A stretch of 64,000 bases of DNA. Origin: Brevibacterium aurantiacum (GTDB lineage Bacteria > Actinomycetota > Actinomycetes > Actinomycetales > Brevibacteriaceae). This document shows, piece by piece, positions 1 to 9,775 of this stretch (the first letter of the stretch is position 1; every line of letters begins with the position of its first letter). The position numbers and the translations under genes are program-made. The notes under the pieces are model-generated. The model saw only the letters and a program-made list of their open reading frames with translations. It ran no database searches and was not told the origin of the DNA. The DNA is taken from contig NZ_VLTK01000003.1 in the NCBI RefSeq assembly GCF_007558825.1, positions 62,001-126,000 of the forward strand, read 5' to 3'.

Positions 1-349
1 AGGGTTCTGGGCGGCGGCTCTCATCGTCGCGCTTCTCGGCCTGGCCATCGGCGGCGGCGCCGACATCATCTCCTCCGCATTCCGTTCTACGATGCTGCAG
101 GAGGCTGCCAGCGATGACATGCGAGGTCGCATGCAGGGTGTGTTCATCGTCGTTGTCGCAGGCGGACCACGCATTGCCGATGTTCTGCACGGCACTGTCG
201 CGGTGTTCACGAATACGACAATCGCCTCCGCCGGAGGGGGCCTCATCGTCATTGTGCTCGTCATCGCCTGTGCGTTGATCTTCCCGAAGTTCCGTCGCTA
301 TCGCGTGGAGCGCGGGGGAGCGGGGCAGCGCCGGACGTCGGTGGCCTGA
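1..349 (+). CDS. MFS transporter, C-terminal part (cut by window start)
   Basis: The reading frame is open from base 2, so the gene begins upstream of the window. The visible 115 residues hold hydrophobic segments rich in Gly/Ala/Val/Ile and the motif FRSTMLQEAASDDMRGRMQG, followed by VFIVVVAGGPRIAD. This resembles the loop after TM10 in the EntS-like drug/siderophore exporters of the major facilitator superfamily, where Met-Arg-Gly-Arg precedes the last two helices. The C-terminus is short and Arg-rich (cytosolic). The ATG at base 92 is internal, not the true start. A perfect 12-bp hairpin follows the stop. The substrate cannot be told from this part. Membrane location is certain; the EntS-like subfamily is inference. 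Confidence 0.75.
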   Translation, partial: GFWAAALIVALLGLAIGGGADIISSAFRSTMLQEAASDDMRGRMQGVFIVVVAGGPRIADVLHGTVAVFTNTTIASAGGGLIVIVLVIACALIFPKFRRYRVERGGAGQRRTSVA

Positions 350-367
350 AGCGCTCGTCCCATGCAG

Positions 368-412
368 CGAGCCCGAGGCTACCCGGTGTTGCTTCGGGCG
401 GCCTCGGGCTCG
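368..412. terminator. Bidirectional terminator between MFS gene and AIM24 gene
   Basis: Perfect 12-bp inverted repeat CGAGCCCGAGGC (368-379) and its complement (401-412) with a 21-nt loop. It lies between two convergent genes, as expected for a shared terminator. Confidence 0.7.
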
Positions 413-467
413 CATTGCGCTGCAGCTGGAACACTTTCTGAGGGAGAGCGCTTCAGCCCTGATCTGG

Positions 468-1157
468 CTAGGCTTGTGCGGTGTACACGGCGTTCTCAGC
501 AGGCTGGACGACGACGAAGCCGGGGCCGTGGAAGGCAAGCTGAACCGATTCACCCGAACCGCGACCGAAGAAGGTCCCCACGCTGACGTCGGTCTTGATC
601 TGCGGCGCCAGAGATGAGGACCAGCACACCGCGGCCTGCGGGTCGACGAACGTCGGCTGCTGTGAGCAGTCGAGGACCATCGGCTCGCCCTTGCAGCAGA
701 TGGCAGCAGTGCCTTGGCCGTTGAGTTCGAGGTTGAACAGCCCGGAGCCGCTGGCCATGGCACCGATTCCGCCCTTGATCCGCTTGATCTCCCAGTTGAG
801 AGCATCATCGAAGGCCAAGAGGTTCGCGGTGTTGACCGTCAGAGCATCCTGCTGACCTTCCATAGCCATCATGAAGATGTTCGAGGCCTCTCGAGCGAAG
901 AACACCTCTCCGTGGCCCTCGACCTTCATCACATTGCCGCCTTCACCGGTGGCGGCCTTCTTCATGAACTGGCCCACCGACTTCGACCCCTGGTGAGCGA
1001 AGCGGACGTCGCCCTGGTAAGCGACCATGGCACCCTTTGTGGCGATCATGGGCGCATTGGGCGTGATCACAGTGCGCAGCATCTTATTCGATTGCAGAGT
1101 CCAGCGATCCTGGTTCTGGATCTCGGCGTTTCGCTTCGAAAAGAGTTCACTTCTCAT
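468..1157 (-). CDS. AIM24 family protein
   Basis: 229 aa with no signal peptide. The sequence has the beta-rich, glycine-spaced pattern of the AIM24 family (related to mitochondrial biogenesis protein AIM24 and to TerD-like folds): repeated beta strands such as MIATKGAMVAYQGDV, GEGGNVMKVEGHGEVFF, a central GSGLFNLELNGQG and a C-terminal GRGSGESVQLAFHGPGFVVVQPA. The bacterial family has no settled biochemical function; it often sits beside stress or tellurite-type genes, but here it is a single gene between an MFS exporter and valS. AAAGG lies about 9 nt before the ATG. The family call is firm; the role is unknown. Confidence 0.85.
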   Translation of the reverse strand: MRSELFSKRNAEIQNQDRWTLQSNKMLRTVITPNAPMIATKGAMVAYQGDVRFAHQGSKSVGQFMKKAATGEGGNVMKVEGHGEVFFAREASNIFMMAMEGQQDALTVNTANLLAFDDALNWEIKRIKGGIGAMASGSGLFNLELNGQGTAAICCKGEPMVLDCSQQPTFVDPQAAVCWSSSLAPQIKTDVSVGTFFGRGSGESVQLAFHGPGFVVVQPAENAVYTAQA

Positions 1158-1281
1158 CGTTCAAGAGCCTTTCGTCCTAGAAGAAGCCTCGTACTCCTTC
1201 AGTTGTCGAGTTCAATCGTAAGCGTCCAGGCTCTCCTCGTGCCGGAGGATTCTGTTCTGATCTTGGAACAGGTGCTGACGG

Positions 1282-3927
1282 TCAGTCCTGTTCGATGAAG
1301 TCGATCTCGGCTACCGTGATCTCTTCACCCTTCACCTCAGTGGTGAGATTCTGGATGCGTCCAGCGGCCGTGAGGTCGCCCTGGGCACTGTCGATCGCCG
1401 CGACGACAGCTGCCGGCGCATGGATGGTGAGGCTGCGCACCTGAGTCTTCTGGGAGACCTTGGCCTCGGTCTTCGACCTCCGGATCTCGGTGAGCACCGA
1501 GGCGACAGAGATGAGCAGGTCCGGATCCACGGACGAGTCAGGCTGTGTCAGCTGCTCGTCTCCGGGCCACGGTGACCTGTGCACAGATCCCGATCTCCAC
1601 CACGACCACACCTCTTCGGTCACGAAGGGCATGATCGGAGCGAAGAGACGCAGGAGGACGTCGAGGGCAGTTGCCAGAGTGACATGAGCCGAAAGCTGAT
1701 CGCCCTCGCCCTTGGCGCCGTACGACCGGTCCTTGACGAGTTCGACATAGTCATCGGTGAACTCCCAGAAGAAGCTCTCCGCGGCTCGCAGAGCGTGTGC
1801 GTAATCGTAGGCCGCCATATGCGTTGAAGCGGTCCCGATGACCTCGGCGAGTTTCTTGAGCAGAGCTCGATCGAGATCGTGCGTCACGGAACCGAGCTGG
1901 CCGACGAGCCCGGAGTGAACCCCCTGGGCCAGCGCGAACTTCGAAGCGTTGAGCAGCTTCATGGCCAATCGGCGCCCGATCTGCATCTGCGTCACGTCAT
2001 AAGCTGTATCGGCTCCGAGTTTGGCGCTGGCCGCCCAGTAGCGCACCGCGTCGGGGCCGAAGCCCGGTTTCGCCTCGCCGAGGATGTCCGAGGGGACTAC
2101 GACGTTGCCCTTCGACTTCGACATCTTCTTGCGATCCGGATCAAGGATCCAGCCGGAGAGGCCGGCATGCTTCCATGGTGCAGCGTCATTGAGCGAGTTG
2201 GCCCGGACGACAGTGGAGAACAGCCAAGTGCGGATGATGTCGTGGCCCTGAGGGCGCAGATCGAAGGGGAAGACCTTGGAGAAGAAGTCTTCGTCGCGAC
2301 TCCACCCACCCAGCAGCTGCGGGGTCAGAGATGAGGTTGCCCACGTATCGAGGACGTCCGGATCGGCAGTGAAGCCACCGGGCACGTCACGTTGGTCAGC
2401 GGTGAAGCCGGCGGGAACCTCGGCGACGGGATCGGCGGGCAGGGACTCGGGAACGATCGGATCCGAGTAGTCAGGTTCCCCGGCCGAGTCCAAGCGATAC
2501 CACAGTGGGATCGGTACGCCGAAGTAACGCTGGCGGGAGACCAGCCAGTCACCGTTGAGATTCTCCACCCAGTTCTCGTAGCGTGAGCGCATGAACGCCG
2601 GATGCCACTCGATCTCACGACCGCGGGCGATGAGCGCGTCGCGGAGTTCGGCCGAGCGTCCGCCGTTGCGGATGTACCACTGGCGGGACGTGACGACTTC
2701 GAGGGGCTTGTCGCCCTTCTCGTAGAACGGCACAGGATGTGTGATCGCTTCGATCTCGCCGATGAGGTCACCGGATTCGGCGAGCATGTCCGCGATCTCC
2801 TTGCGGGCGGTGAAAGTTGTCTTTCCCGCCAGCTGCTCGTAGTTGGCCACGGCATCGGGCTTCGGCGACGACGCGATCCATTCGGGGACTTCGAGGTTGA
2901 GTCGTCCACCCCGGTTGATGACCGCGCGAGTGGGGAGGTCGAGTTCACGCCACCAGGTGACGTCAGTGAGGTCGCCGAAGGTGCAGACCATGGCAATGCC
3001 GGTGCCCTTGTCCGACTTCGCGAGTTCATGGGCGCGAACTTCGACGCTGACGCCGAAGAGAGGTGAGACGTACCTGGATCCGAACGAGGAGGTGTAACGC
3101 TCGTCCTCGGGATGAGCCACGAGTGCCACTACCGCGGGAATGAGCTCCGGACGGGAGGTGAGAATGACGATCGGCTCCGCCGAGGTGTCGGCGAGACCGT
3201 CGGTGCCCTCGGGGTAGAAGTTCACCTTATGGTAGGCGCCGTCCTTCTCCCGGTCTTCGAGTTCCGCCTGCGCGACGGCAGTACCGAAGGTGACATCCCA
3301 CATGGTGGGGGCGTCCTGGGAGTAGGCGTGACCGTTTGCGAGGTCGGAGAGGAAAGCCTTCTGGCTGACCGAGCGTGATGTGTCATCGATGGTGCGGTAG
3401 GTGTACTTCCAATCCACGGACAGGCCGGTGGAGCGGAAGAGGTGTTCGAAGATCTGCTCGTCCTCGGCGGACAGGGTCTCGCAGAGTTCGATGAAGTTCT
3501 GACGCGAGATCTTGACGAAGTCACGAGAGTTCTTCGCGGGCTTTGCCGGCGGCTCGAAGTTCGGGTCGTAACTCTGAGTGGGATCGCAGGTGACCCCGTA
3601 GTAGTTCTGGACACGTCGTTCCGTCGGCAGACCATTGTCATCCCAGCCGAGGGGGTAGAACACGTTCTTGCCCTGCATGCGCTGATATCGAGCAATGATG
3701 TCAGTCTGCGTGTAGGAGAAGACGTGCCCGACGTGCAGAGACCCCGAGGCTGTGGGCGGGGGAGTGTCGATCGAATAGACCTGCTCACGATCCGTATCGA
3801 CGTCGAAGGCATAGACTCCGCTGTCGCTCCAAGCGGCGTCCCATTTGTCCCGAAGTCCCTCAAGAGCCGGCTTATCCGGCAGGTTCACTGACTCGTGCGT
3901 CGAGTCCGAAAAGGCAGGTGTGTTCAT
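1282..3927 (-). CDS. valS: Valine--tRNA ligase, archaeal/rickettsial-type
   Basis: Charges tRNA-Val with valine (class I synthetase, cytosol). 881 aa from the ATG at 3927; an upstream in-frame start would add 39 residues without family resemblance, and GGTGAG precedes the chosen ATG. The HIGH signature is HVGH (residues 65-68) and the KMSKS loop is at 601-605. Between them lies the editing (CP1) domain, then an anticodon-binding domain. The segment after HIGH reads PLGWDDNGLPTERRVQ, the form known from archaeal and Rickettsia-type ValS; classical bacterial ValS has a GTDHAGIATQ motif there. The gene stands alone, not in front of folC as in mycobacteria. No T-box motif is visible in its leader. 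Confidence 0.95.
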   Translation of the reverse strand: MNTPAFSDSTHESVNLPDKPALEGLRDKWDAAWSDSGVYAFDVDTDREQVYSIDTPPPTASGSLHVGHVFSYTQTDIIARYQRMQGKNVFYPLGWDDNGLPTERRVQNYYGVTCDPTQSYDPNFEPPAKPAKNSRDFVKISRQNFIELCETLSAEDEQIFEHLFRSTGLSVDWKYTYRTIDDTSRSVSQKAFLSDLANGHAYSQDAPTMWDVTFGTAVAQAELEDREKDGAYHKVNFYPEGTDGLADTSAEPIVILTSRPELIPAVVALVAHPEDERYTSSFGSRYVSPLFGVSVEVRAHELAKSDKGTGIAMVCTFGDLTDVTWWRELDLPTRAVINRGGRLNLEVPEWIASSPKPDAVANYEQLAGKTTFTARKEIADMLAESGDLIGEIEAITHPVPFYEKGDKPLEVVTSRQWYIRNGGRSAELRDALIARGREIEWHPAFMRSRYENWVENLNGDWLVSRQRYFGVPIPLWYRLDSAGEPDYSDPIVPESLPADPVAEVPAGFTADQRDVPGGFTADPDVLDTWATSSLTPQLLGGWSRDEDFFSKVFPFDLRPQGHDIIRTWLFSTVVRANSLNDAAPWKHAGLSGWILDPDRKKMSKSKGNVVVPSDILGEAKPGFGPDAVRYWAASAKLGADTAYDVTQMQIGRRLAMKLLNASKFALAQGVHSGLVGQLGSVTHDLDRALLKKLAEVIGTASTHMAAYDYAHALRAAESFFWEFTDDYVELVKDRSYGAKGEGDQLSAHVTLATALDVLLRLFAPIMPFVTEEVWSWWRSGSVHRSPWPGDEQLTQPDSSVDPDLLISVASVLTEIRRSKTEAKVSQKTQVRSLTIHAPAAVVAAIDSAQGDLTAAGRIQNLTTEVKGEEITVAEIDFIEQD

Positions 3928-4010
3928 AATTGTTGATTTTCTCACCCGGGCGGCCTGGGGCCAAACCGATGTTCGGGCGTGAGCGGACTTCAGTGGTTCT
4001 TGCCACTGAA

Positions 4011-4042
4011 ACACGCTGCCAGAGACACACGCTGCCAGAGAC
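4011..4042. repeat. Tandem 16-bp direct repeat in the valS leader region
   Basis: The 16-mer ACACGCTGCCAGAGAC occurs twice head to tail (4011-4026, 4027-4042), next to a small hairpin CAGTGG-TTCTTG-CCACTG (3991-4008). It lies in the divergent region between valS and the acyltransferase gene. Function unknown; it may be a simple duplication. Confidence 0.7.
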
Positions 4043-4095
4043 ACACTGAATGGAGCGTGAGATGCGTCTGCGAACGGAGATGAGAATATTGGACC

Positions 4096-5226
4096 ATGGC
4101 GCCCTTGGACAGAATCGGATCAGAGAACCTGCCGCCTACGTCGACCGCGTGGATGAACCCAGCCCGTGCGATCGCGATCGTGGCAGTCGTCGCCATCCAT
4201 TCGCTGGGGACAGTCGTTGAGGAGAACTACGCGACCATGGGCCCCGACTGGTGGGTCGCCAACGGCTTCGACTCCGCAGCTCGGTGGTCGGTTCCTGTGT
4301 TCATCATGATATCTGGGGCCTTGGCACTGGACCCGGCCCGCGGGAACAAACCGCGTAGATTCCTCAGCAAGCGCGTCTGGAGAATCGGAATCCCGCTCGT
4401 GTTCTGGACGGCCGTATACGTCGTCTTCAGGCGCTTCTATCTGCTCCCGACAGACGACGGATGGAACCCGGGAATCGCGATCCTGACCGGTTCTCCGTTC
4501 GTGCAGCTCTACTTCCTCTACGTGCTCGCCGGCCTGACGCTTCTGACCCCGTTCTTCCGGCTGCTCAGCGTTCACGGCTCGCGGCGCCTGCAATGGGGGA
4601 CGGGTCTGATCTTTCTGGGCATCGGCATGCTCGACCAGTGGGCGAGCATCGTCTTCGATGTGGGTGAGGCCAATATCGCCACACGTTTTCTGCCGATGGC
4701 CGGCTTCTACATCCTCGGATGGGTGCTGCGGGACGTGGTGCTCTCCTCCCGTGGTGTGGTGCTGGCGTGGCTGGCACTTGCCGGTGCCATCGCTATGACC
4801 ATTGTGTGGGCGGGACTCGGCCCAGGCGAGAAGCCGTGGGTCTTCCCCTACGAATACCTCTCGCCGGGGGTCGTCATCGCTTCGTCCGCCGCCTACCTCC
4901 TGCTGCACCATCACATGAATAACGGTTTCCGGCTCCTGCACTGGTTCTACCCGTACTCCTTTGGGGTGTTCCTGCTCCACCCCCTCGTGCTCTACCCCTT
5001 GCGCAATATGATGGGCCTGCCGACGACGGTCCCCGGTGTTCTCCTCCATGCCATCGCGATGCCGATCGTCTACACGGTCATCTGCGCTGTCATCACCTGG
5101 CTGGCGGTCAAGATTCCCGGCGTGCGCGCCGTCTTCGGCGAAGGGGGTCCCCGCAATCCGCATTCGAAGCCGAACCCGCGGCCGAACCGAGCGAGGAAGG
5201 CCGACCCGGACACCGCGAGCGCTTAG
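4096..5226 (+). CDS. Membrane acyltransferase (acyltransferase_3 family)
   Basis: 376 aa integral membrane protein with about ten hydrophobic helices. The first helix (ARAIAIVAVVAIHS, near residues 23-37) carries the conserved His of the acyltransferase_3 (OafA/NodX-type) family; FIMISGALAL and a basic loop (FLSKRVWRIGIPLVFWT) follow, as usual for the family. These proteins move acyl groups onto sugars, glycans or lipids at the membrane; the acceptor cannot be deduced. The C-terminal 25 residues are a basic, Pro-rich cytosolic tail. It is divergent from valS (168 bp apart) with no operon partner. No convincing ribosome site is seen before the ATG. Confidence 0.85.
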   Translation: MAPLDRIGSENLPPTSTAWMNPARAIAIVAVVAIHSLGTVVEENYATMGPDWWVANGFDSAARWSVPVFIMISGALALDPARGNKPRRFLSKRVWRIGIPLVFWTAVYVVFRRFYLLPTDDGWNPGIAILTGSPFVQLYFLYVLAGLTLLTPFFRLLSVHGSRRLQWGTGLIFLGIGMLDQWASIVFDVGEANIATRFLPMAGFYILGWVLRDVVLSSRGVVLAWLALAGAIAMTIVWAGLGPGEKPWVFPYEYLSPGVVIASSAAYLLLHHHMNNGFRLLHWFYPYSFGVFLLHPLVLYPLRNMMGLPTTVPGVLLHAIAMPIVYTVICAVITWLAVKIPGVRAVFGEGGPRNPHSKPNPRPNRARKADPDTASA

Positions 5227-5417
5227 CCGCGACTGGATCTGCCGGAAGGTGATGAAACTCCGTAGACTGACCGGTGTCCCCTATGATCGTGTCCTCCACC
5301 GGACGCGACACACCCAGACACAGATGTGACATGCCCAGGTTCAGATGCGGTGAGCCCGGGTCCCGATCAGGGCCTGGAGCCACGAACAACGACGAAGAAG
5401 TACGGAGAGGTACAGCG

Positions 5418-6173
5418 ATGGAAACACTCAGAGCAGTTGTGACAGGTGCGAGTTCGGGAATCGGCGCCGCTACGGTTCGCCAGCTGCGCGAGCAGGGCTG
5501 GGACGTCGTTGCCGTGGCACGACGAGAGGAGAAGCTGCGGGCGCTGTGCGAGGAGACCGGCGCCAGCTACGTGGTAGCTGACCTCACCGATGATGATGCG
5601 GTCGCGGCGCTCAACGCCGAGGTGATGGCTGGGGGGCCGGTGCACTCTCTGGTCGCCAACGCGGGTGCCGCGTACGGCACTGACACCGTCGCCGAGGCCT
5701 CGGTCGACGGTTGGCGTGACATGTTCGATATCAATGTCCTCGGAGTCCTCCGAGTCGTCAAGTCATTCCTTCCCGCTCTGATCGAATCCGGGCGGGGAGA
5801 CATCGTCGTCATGTCCTCGACCGCCGGACACCAGGCCTATGAAGGCGGGGGCGGTTACGTCGCGGCCAAGCACGGCACACATTCGATCGCCGCGACGCTG
5901 CGACTCGAGCTCGCTGGTGAACCTGTCCGTGTGATCGAAATCGCACCCGGGATGGTCGCCACCGATGAATTCACGCTGAAACGAGTCGGCGGCAGTCAGG
6001 ACAAAGCCGACAAGGTCTACGAAGGGGTGGAGAACCCCCTGTCCGCAGATGATGTCGCCGACGCCGTGGTGTACTCGCTGACCCGACCGCACCATTTCAA
6101 TGTCGACCTGATGGTGATCAGACCGATTGCACAGGCCGCACAGCACAAAGTGGCACGCAACCAGGGCCTCTGA
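5418..6173 (+). CDS. SDR family oxidoreductase
   Basis: 251 aa classical short-chain dehydrogenase/reductase. The NAD(P)-binding motif TGASSGIG is at residues 9-16, the NAG motif at 81-83, the catalytic Ser at 133/134, and the YxxxK pair is Y147/K151. An Arg-Arg pair after beta-2 (ARREEK) hints at NADPH preference (inference). It resembles the YdfG/serine-3-dehydrogenase-like group, but the substrate is not identifiable. The ATG at 5418 is chosen because GGAGAGG lies 8 nt upstream and the Rossmann fold starts at once; longer in-frame starts add 48 low-complexity residues. TAGACT at 5263-5268 may be the -10 box. Confidence 0.9.
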   Translation: METLRAVVTGASSGIGAATVRQLREQGWDVVAVARREEKLRALCEETGASYVVADLTDDDAVAALNAEVMAGGPVHSLVANAGAAYGTDTVAEASVDGWRDMFDINVLGVLRVVKSFLPALIESGRGDIVVMSSTAGHQAYEGGGGYVAAKHGTHSIAATLRLELAGEPVRVIEIAPGMVATDEFTLKRVGGSQDKADKVYEGVENPLSADDVADAVVYSLTRPHHFNVDLMVIRPIAQAAQHKVARNQGL

Positions 6174-6261
6174 GTTCGGAGGCCGGGCGACTGCACCCAG
6201 CCAGATGATCGACACACCGGGCCAGGTGGTCGACACGTCGGGCCAAGGTATACGATTGAGG

Positions 6262-6508
6262 GTGCAGTGATCCGGCCATCACCGGGGAGCATCCGGAAGA
6301 ACAGTGCGTTCGCCCTTTGCCGAAGGTATCGGTACGGGAGAAGGCATCCAGTAGAACCGGACGGTTGGACCCGTCATCACTCCGGCTATGAGCGATCCGC
6401 TGATCGTCTGTCTCACCCGACAGTCGTTGAGGACGGATAAGCGAGGTGGTACCGCGGCAGACATGTCGTCCTCGTGACAGTGACCGCAGTGACTGAAAAA
6501 GGACGCTC
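6262..6508 (+). promoter_or_regulatory. T-box riboswitch (isoleucine), translational type
   Basis: Leader of ileS. The T-box core AGGTGGTACCGCGG is at 6444-6457. GGACG (6431-6435) can pair with CGTCC (6467-6471) around the core to form the antisequestrator; alternatively CGTCCT (6467-6472) pairs with AGGACG (6500-6505), which covers the ileS Shine-Dalgarno. No terminator run of T follows, so control is at translation initiation, as described for actinobacterial ileS leaders. Upstream, a very short stem I (CCGG 6272-6275 with CCGG 6282-6285) displays an ATC isoleucine codon in its loop (6278-6280); a second ATC lies at 6270-6272. The conserved-looking CCGGAAGAACAG and AGTAGAACCGGACGG blocks (6292-6306, 6350-6364) mark the stem II region. 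Confidence 0.93.
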
Positions 6509-9500
6509 ATGACGCAACCGTTGTATCCCAAGGTATCGACCTCGGCCTTCGGCCTCAGTGCCTCGCCGGATTTCCCCGCCATCGAAGACGCAGTGCTCGG
6601 CTACTGGAAACAGGACGATACGTTCCAGGCCTCAATCGACCAGCGCGACCCCGGCGAGAACGGTGAGAACGAGTTCGTCTTCTACGACGGACCACCCTTC
6701 GCCAACGGGCTGCCCCACTACGGTCACCTGCTGACCGGGTACGTCAAAGACGTCGTCCCACGCTTCCAGACGATGCGCGGCAAGAAGGTGGATCGCCGGT
6801 TCGGCTGGGATACCCACGGTCTACCCGCAGAGCTTGAGGCCGAACGTCAGCTGGGCATCACCGATAAGTCGGAGATCAGCGGCATGGGCTTGGCCGCCTT
6901 CAACGACGCCTGCCGTTCCTCGGTCCTGAAGTACACGAAGGAATGGGAAGAGTACGTCACCCGGCAGGGCCGGTGGGTCGATTTCGACAACGACTACAAG
7001 ACGCTCAACGTCGAATACATGGAAAGCGTGATCTGGGCGTTCAAACAGCTCTGGGACAAGGGGCTCGTCTACGAGGGCTACCGCGTTCTGCCCTACTGCT
7101 GGAAAGACCAGACTCCGCTGTCGAACCACGAACTGCGGATGGACGACGATGTCTATAAGTCGCGCCAGGACCCGGCCGTGACCATCGGATACAAGCTCAA
7201 GGACTCCGACGAATGGGTCCTGATCTGGACGACGACGCCGTGGACTGTTCCGTCCAACCAGGCAGTCGCGGTCAATCCCGAGATCCCGCTGGCAGCCGTC
7301 GTCGCCGGTGAAGACGGTGCACAAGAGCTGCAAGGGAAGACACTGATCCTCGCCGAGGCGCGCCTCGGCTCATACTCCCGAGAGCTCGGGGAGAACCCCG
7401 AGGTGCTGCGCACATTCTCCGGCAGTGAGCTTCTCGGCCGTGAGTACGAGCCTCCCTTCCCGTACTTCGAGGGCCGCCAAGAGGAGTTCGGTGAACGGAT
7501 GCACACCATCCTCGAAGCCAAGTTCGTCACCACGGACGAAGGCACCGGAATCGTCCACCAGTCTCCGGCCTTCGGTGAAGAGGACAAAGACCTCACCGAT
7601 TCCTATGGCATCACCGCCGTGCGTCCCGTCGACGACGCAGGCTGCTTCGACTCCACGGTCGCCGACTACGCGGGACAGCAGGTCTTCGACGCCAACAAGG
7701 GCATCATCAAGGACCTGCGCAATGGCACCGGGCCGATGGCTGGTCGTTCGGCACTGCTGATCCGGCACGAATCATACGAGCACTCCTACCCGCACTGCTG
7801 GCGCTGCCGCAATCCGCTGATCTACCGCGCTGTGTCCTCCTGGTTCGTCCGGGTGACCGAGTTCAAGGACCGCATGGTCGAACTCAACGAGCAGATCAAT
7901 TGGGTGCCCGACAACGTCAAGCACGGACAGTTCGGCAAATGGCTGGAGAACGCACGCGACTGGTCGATCTCGCGCAACCGCTTCTGGGGTTCGCCGATCC
8001 CGGTATGGACCTCAGACGACCCCTCGTATCCGCGCACCGATGTGTACGGATCCCTGGCAGACATCGAAGCCGACTTCGGTCGCCTGCCGGTCAACGACCA
8101 AGGTGAAGTCGACCTCCACCGCCCCTGGGTCGACGACTTGGTACGACCCAACCCTGACGATCCGACCGGTCAGTCGATGATGCGCCGCATCCCTGAGATC
8201 TTCGACGTCTGGTTCGACTCGGGATCCATGAGCTACGCACAGGTCCACTACCCGTTCGAGAACTCCGAGTGGTTCGACAATCATTTCCCCGCTGACTTCA
8301 TCGTGGAGTATGTCGGACAGACTCGCGGCTGGTTCTATCTCCTGCACGTGCTCTCGACAGCGATCTTCGATCGTCCTGCCTTCACCAACTGCATCTCCCA
8401 CGGCATCGTCTTGGGCTCCGACGGTGCGAAGATGTCGAAATCGCTGCGCAACTACCCCGACGTCAACGAGGTCTTCGATCGCGACGGCTCCGATGCGATG
8501 CGCTGGTTCCTCATGGCCTCATCCATCCTGCGAGGCGGCAACCTTGTCGTGACCGAGCAGGGTATCCGCGATGGAGTGCGACAGGTCGTTCTCCCGCTCT
8601 GGAACACCTGGCAGTTCTTCGCCACGTACTCCAACACCGCAGACGGGGCAGACGGAGAGAAGGCCGGTTACCGGGCCGAATCCCGCTATGATTCGAGCCA
8701 GGTCCTTGACCGGTATCTGCTGGCGAAGACTCACGACCTGATCGCAGAGTTCGCGGACGCCATGGAAGGCCTCGACATCTGGGCGGCCTGCGAACTCGTG
8801 CGCAGCTACCTCGACATGCTCACCAACTGGTACGTGCGTCGTTCCCGTCGCCGTTTCTGGGACGGCACGGAGGCGACCCACGAGTCATTCGACGTGTTCT
8901 ACACCTGCCTCGAAGCCTTCTGCCGGGTCGCAGCCCCGCTGCTGCCATTCACCGTCGAGGAGATCTACCGTGGACTCACCGGCGAACGGTCGGTCCACCT
9001 GGCCGACTACCCGGACGCGAGTCTGTTCCCCGCCGACGATCAGCTCGTGTCCGCGATGGATCTGACCCGCGACATCTGCTCAACGGCCTCGTCTGTACGC
9101 AAGGCCAACAAGCTGCGGGTGCGCCTGCCTCTGGCCAAGCTCACCGTTGCTGATGACACCGACCTGGGCAGCGAGTTCACCGATATCATCAGCGATGAGC
9201 TCAACGTCCGCGAGGTCGAAGTGCTCGACGTCGCCGAGGCGGAAGCTGCAGGATTCTCCCTGTCGCAGAGTCTTGTGATCAACGCCCGCGCCGCAGGTCC
9301 CAGGCTGGGCAAGCAGGTGCAGCAGGTGATCAAGGCCTCGAAGACCGGCGATTGGTCGGTCGCCGACGACGGCACTGTCACCAGCGGTGGAATCGACTTG
9401 GTCGATGGCGAATACACCGTGGAGTCTGTGGCCGAATCCGGTACCGAGGGGATGGAGTTGGCCGCGCTCGACTCCGGCTTCCTGGCACTCGACACACGCG

Positions 9501-9775
9501 TCACCCCTGAGCTCGAGGCCGAAGGTGTCGCTCGTGACGCGGTTCGCGCCATCCAGGGAATCCGCAAACAGCTGGACCTGCACATCTCCGATCGGATCAC
9601 TGTCGTCATCGAGGCGGAGTCGGATCTGGTGGCCGCGCTGAGCGCCCATCAGGACCTCGTCGCCGGTGAGACCCTGGCCACCTCACTCGACTTCGCAGAA
9701 GTCGATGGTGCCGAACAGGTCTTCACTCCTGAAGAGCTGCCTGCGGGAACTCGACTCGCTGTGAGCCGAGCATGA
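6509..9775 (+). CDS. ileS: Isoleucine--tRNA ligase, eukaryote-like type
   Basis: Charges tRNA-Ile (class I synthetase). 1088 aa, longer than the roughly 930-aa E. coli-type enzyme. HIGH is HYGH (residues 70-73) and KMSKS is at 641-645. The text after [19 protein letters not shown], is that of the eukaryote-like IleS2 group found in many actinobacteria; this group is generally insensitive to mupirocin (established for the type, inferred here). A CP1 editing domain and an anticodon-binding domain follow, and the C-terminal 250 residues are the extension typical of the type. The ATG is preceded by AAAAAGGA, which the T-box can sequester. The stop overlaps the folC start by 4 nt (ATGA). Confidence 0.97.
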   Translation: MTQPLYPKVSTSAFGLSASPDFPAIEDAVLGYWKQDDTFQASIDQRDPGENGENEFVFYDGPPFANGLPHYGHLLTGYVKDVVPRFQTMRGKKVDRRFGWDTHGLPAELEAERQLGITDKSEISGMGLAAFNDACRSSVLKYTKEWEEYVTRQGRWVDFDNDYKTLNVEYMESVIWAFKQLWDKGLVYEGYRVLPYCWKDQTPLSNHELRMDDDVYKSRQDPAVTIGYKLKDSDEWVLIWTTTPWTVPSNQAVAVNPEIPLAAVVAGEDGAQELQGKTLILAEARLGSYSRELGENPEVLRTFSGSELLGREYEPPFPYFEGRQEEFGERMHTILEAKFVTTDEGTGIVHQSPAFGEEDKDLTDSYGITAVRPVDDAGCFDSTVADYAGQQVFDANKGIIKDLRNGTGPMAGRSALLIRHESYEHSYPHCWRCRNPLIYRAVSSWFVRVTEFKDRMVELNEQINWVPDNVKHGQFGKWLENARDWSISRNRFWGSPIPVWTSDDPSYPRTDVYGSLADIEADFGRLPVNDQGEVDLHRPWVDDLVRPNPDDPTGQSMMRRIPEIFDVWFDSGSMSYAQVHYPFENSEWFDNHFPADFIVEYVGQTRGWFYLLHVLSTAIFDRPAFTNCISHGIVLGSDGAKMSKSLRNYPDVNEVFDRDGSDAMRWFLMASSILRGGNLVVTEQGIRDGVRQVVLPLWNTWQFFATYSNTADGADGEKAGYRAESRYDSSQVLDRYLLAKTHDLIAEFADAMEGLDIWAACELVRSYLDMLTNWYVRRSRRRFWDGTEATHESFDVFYTCLEAFCRVAAPLLPFTVEEIYRGLTGERSVHLADYPDASLFPADDQLVSAMDLTRDICSTASSVRKANKLRVRLPLAKLTVADDTDLGSEFTDIISDELNVREVEVLDVAEAEAAGFSLSQSLVINARAAGPRLGKQVQQVIKASKTGDWSVADDGTVTSGGIDLVDGEYTVESVAESGTEGMELAALDSGFLALDTRVTPELEAEGVARDAVRAIQGIRKQLDLHISDRITVVIEAESDLVAALSAHQDLVAGETLATSLDFAEVDGAEQVFTPEELPAGTRLAVSRA

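Noticed and set aside
3928..4095. T-box for valS
   Set aside because: No GGTACCGCG-type core in the valS leader.
4120..5163. Long open frame on the minus strand opposite the acyltransferase gene
   Set aside because: Gln/Arg/Asp-rich shadow of a GC-rich membrane protein gene; no ribosome site or family resemblance.
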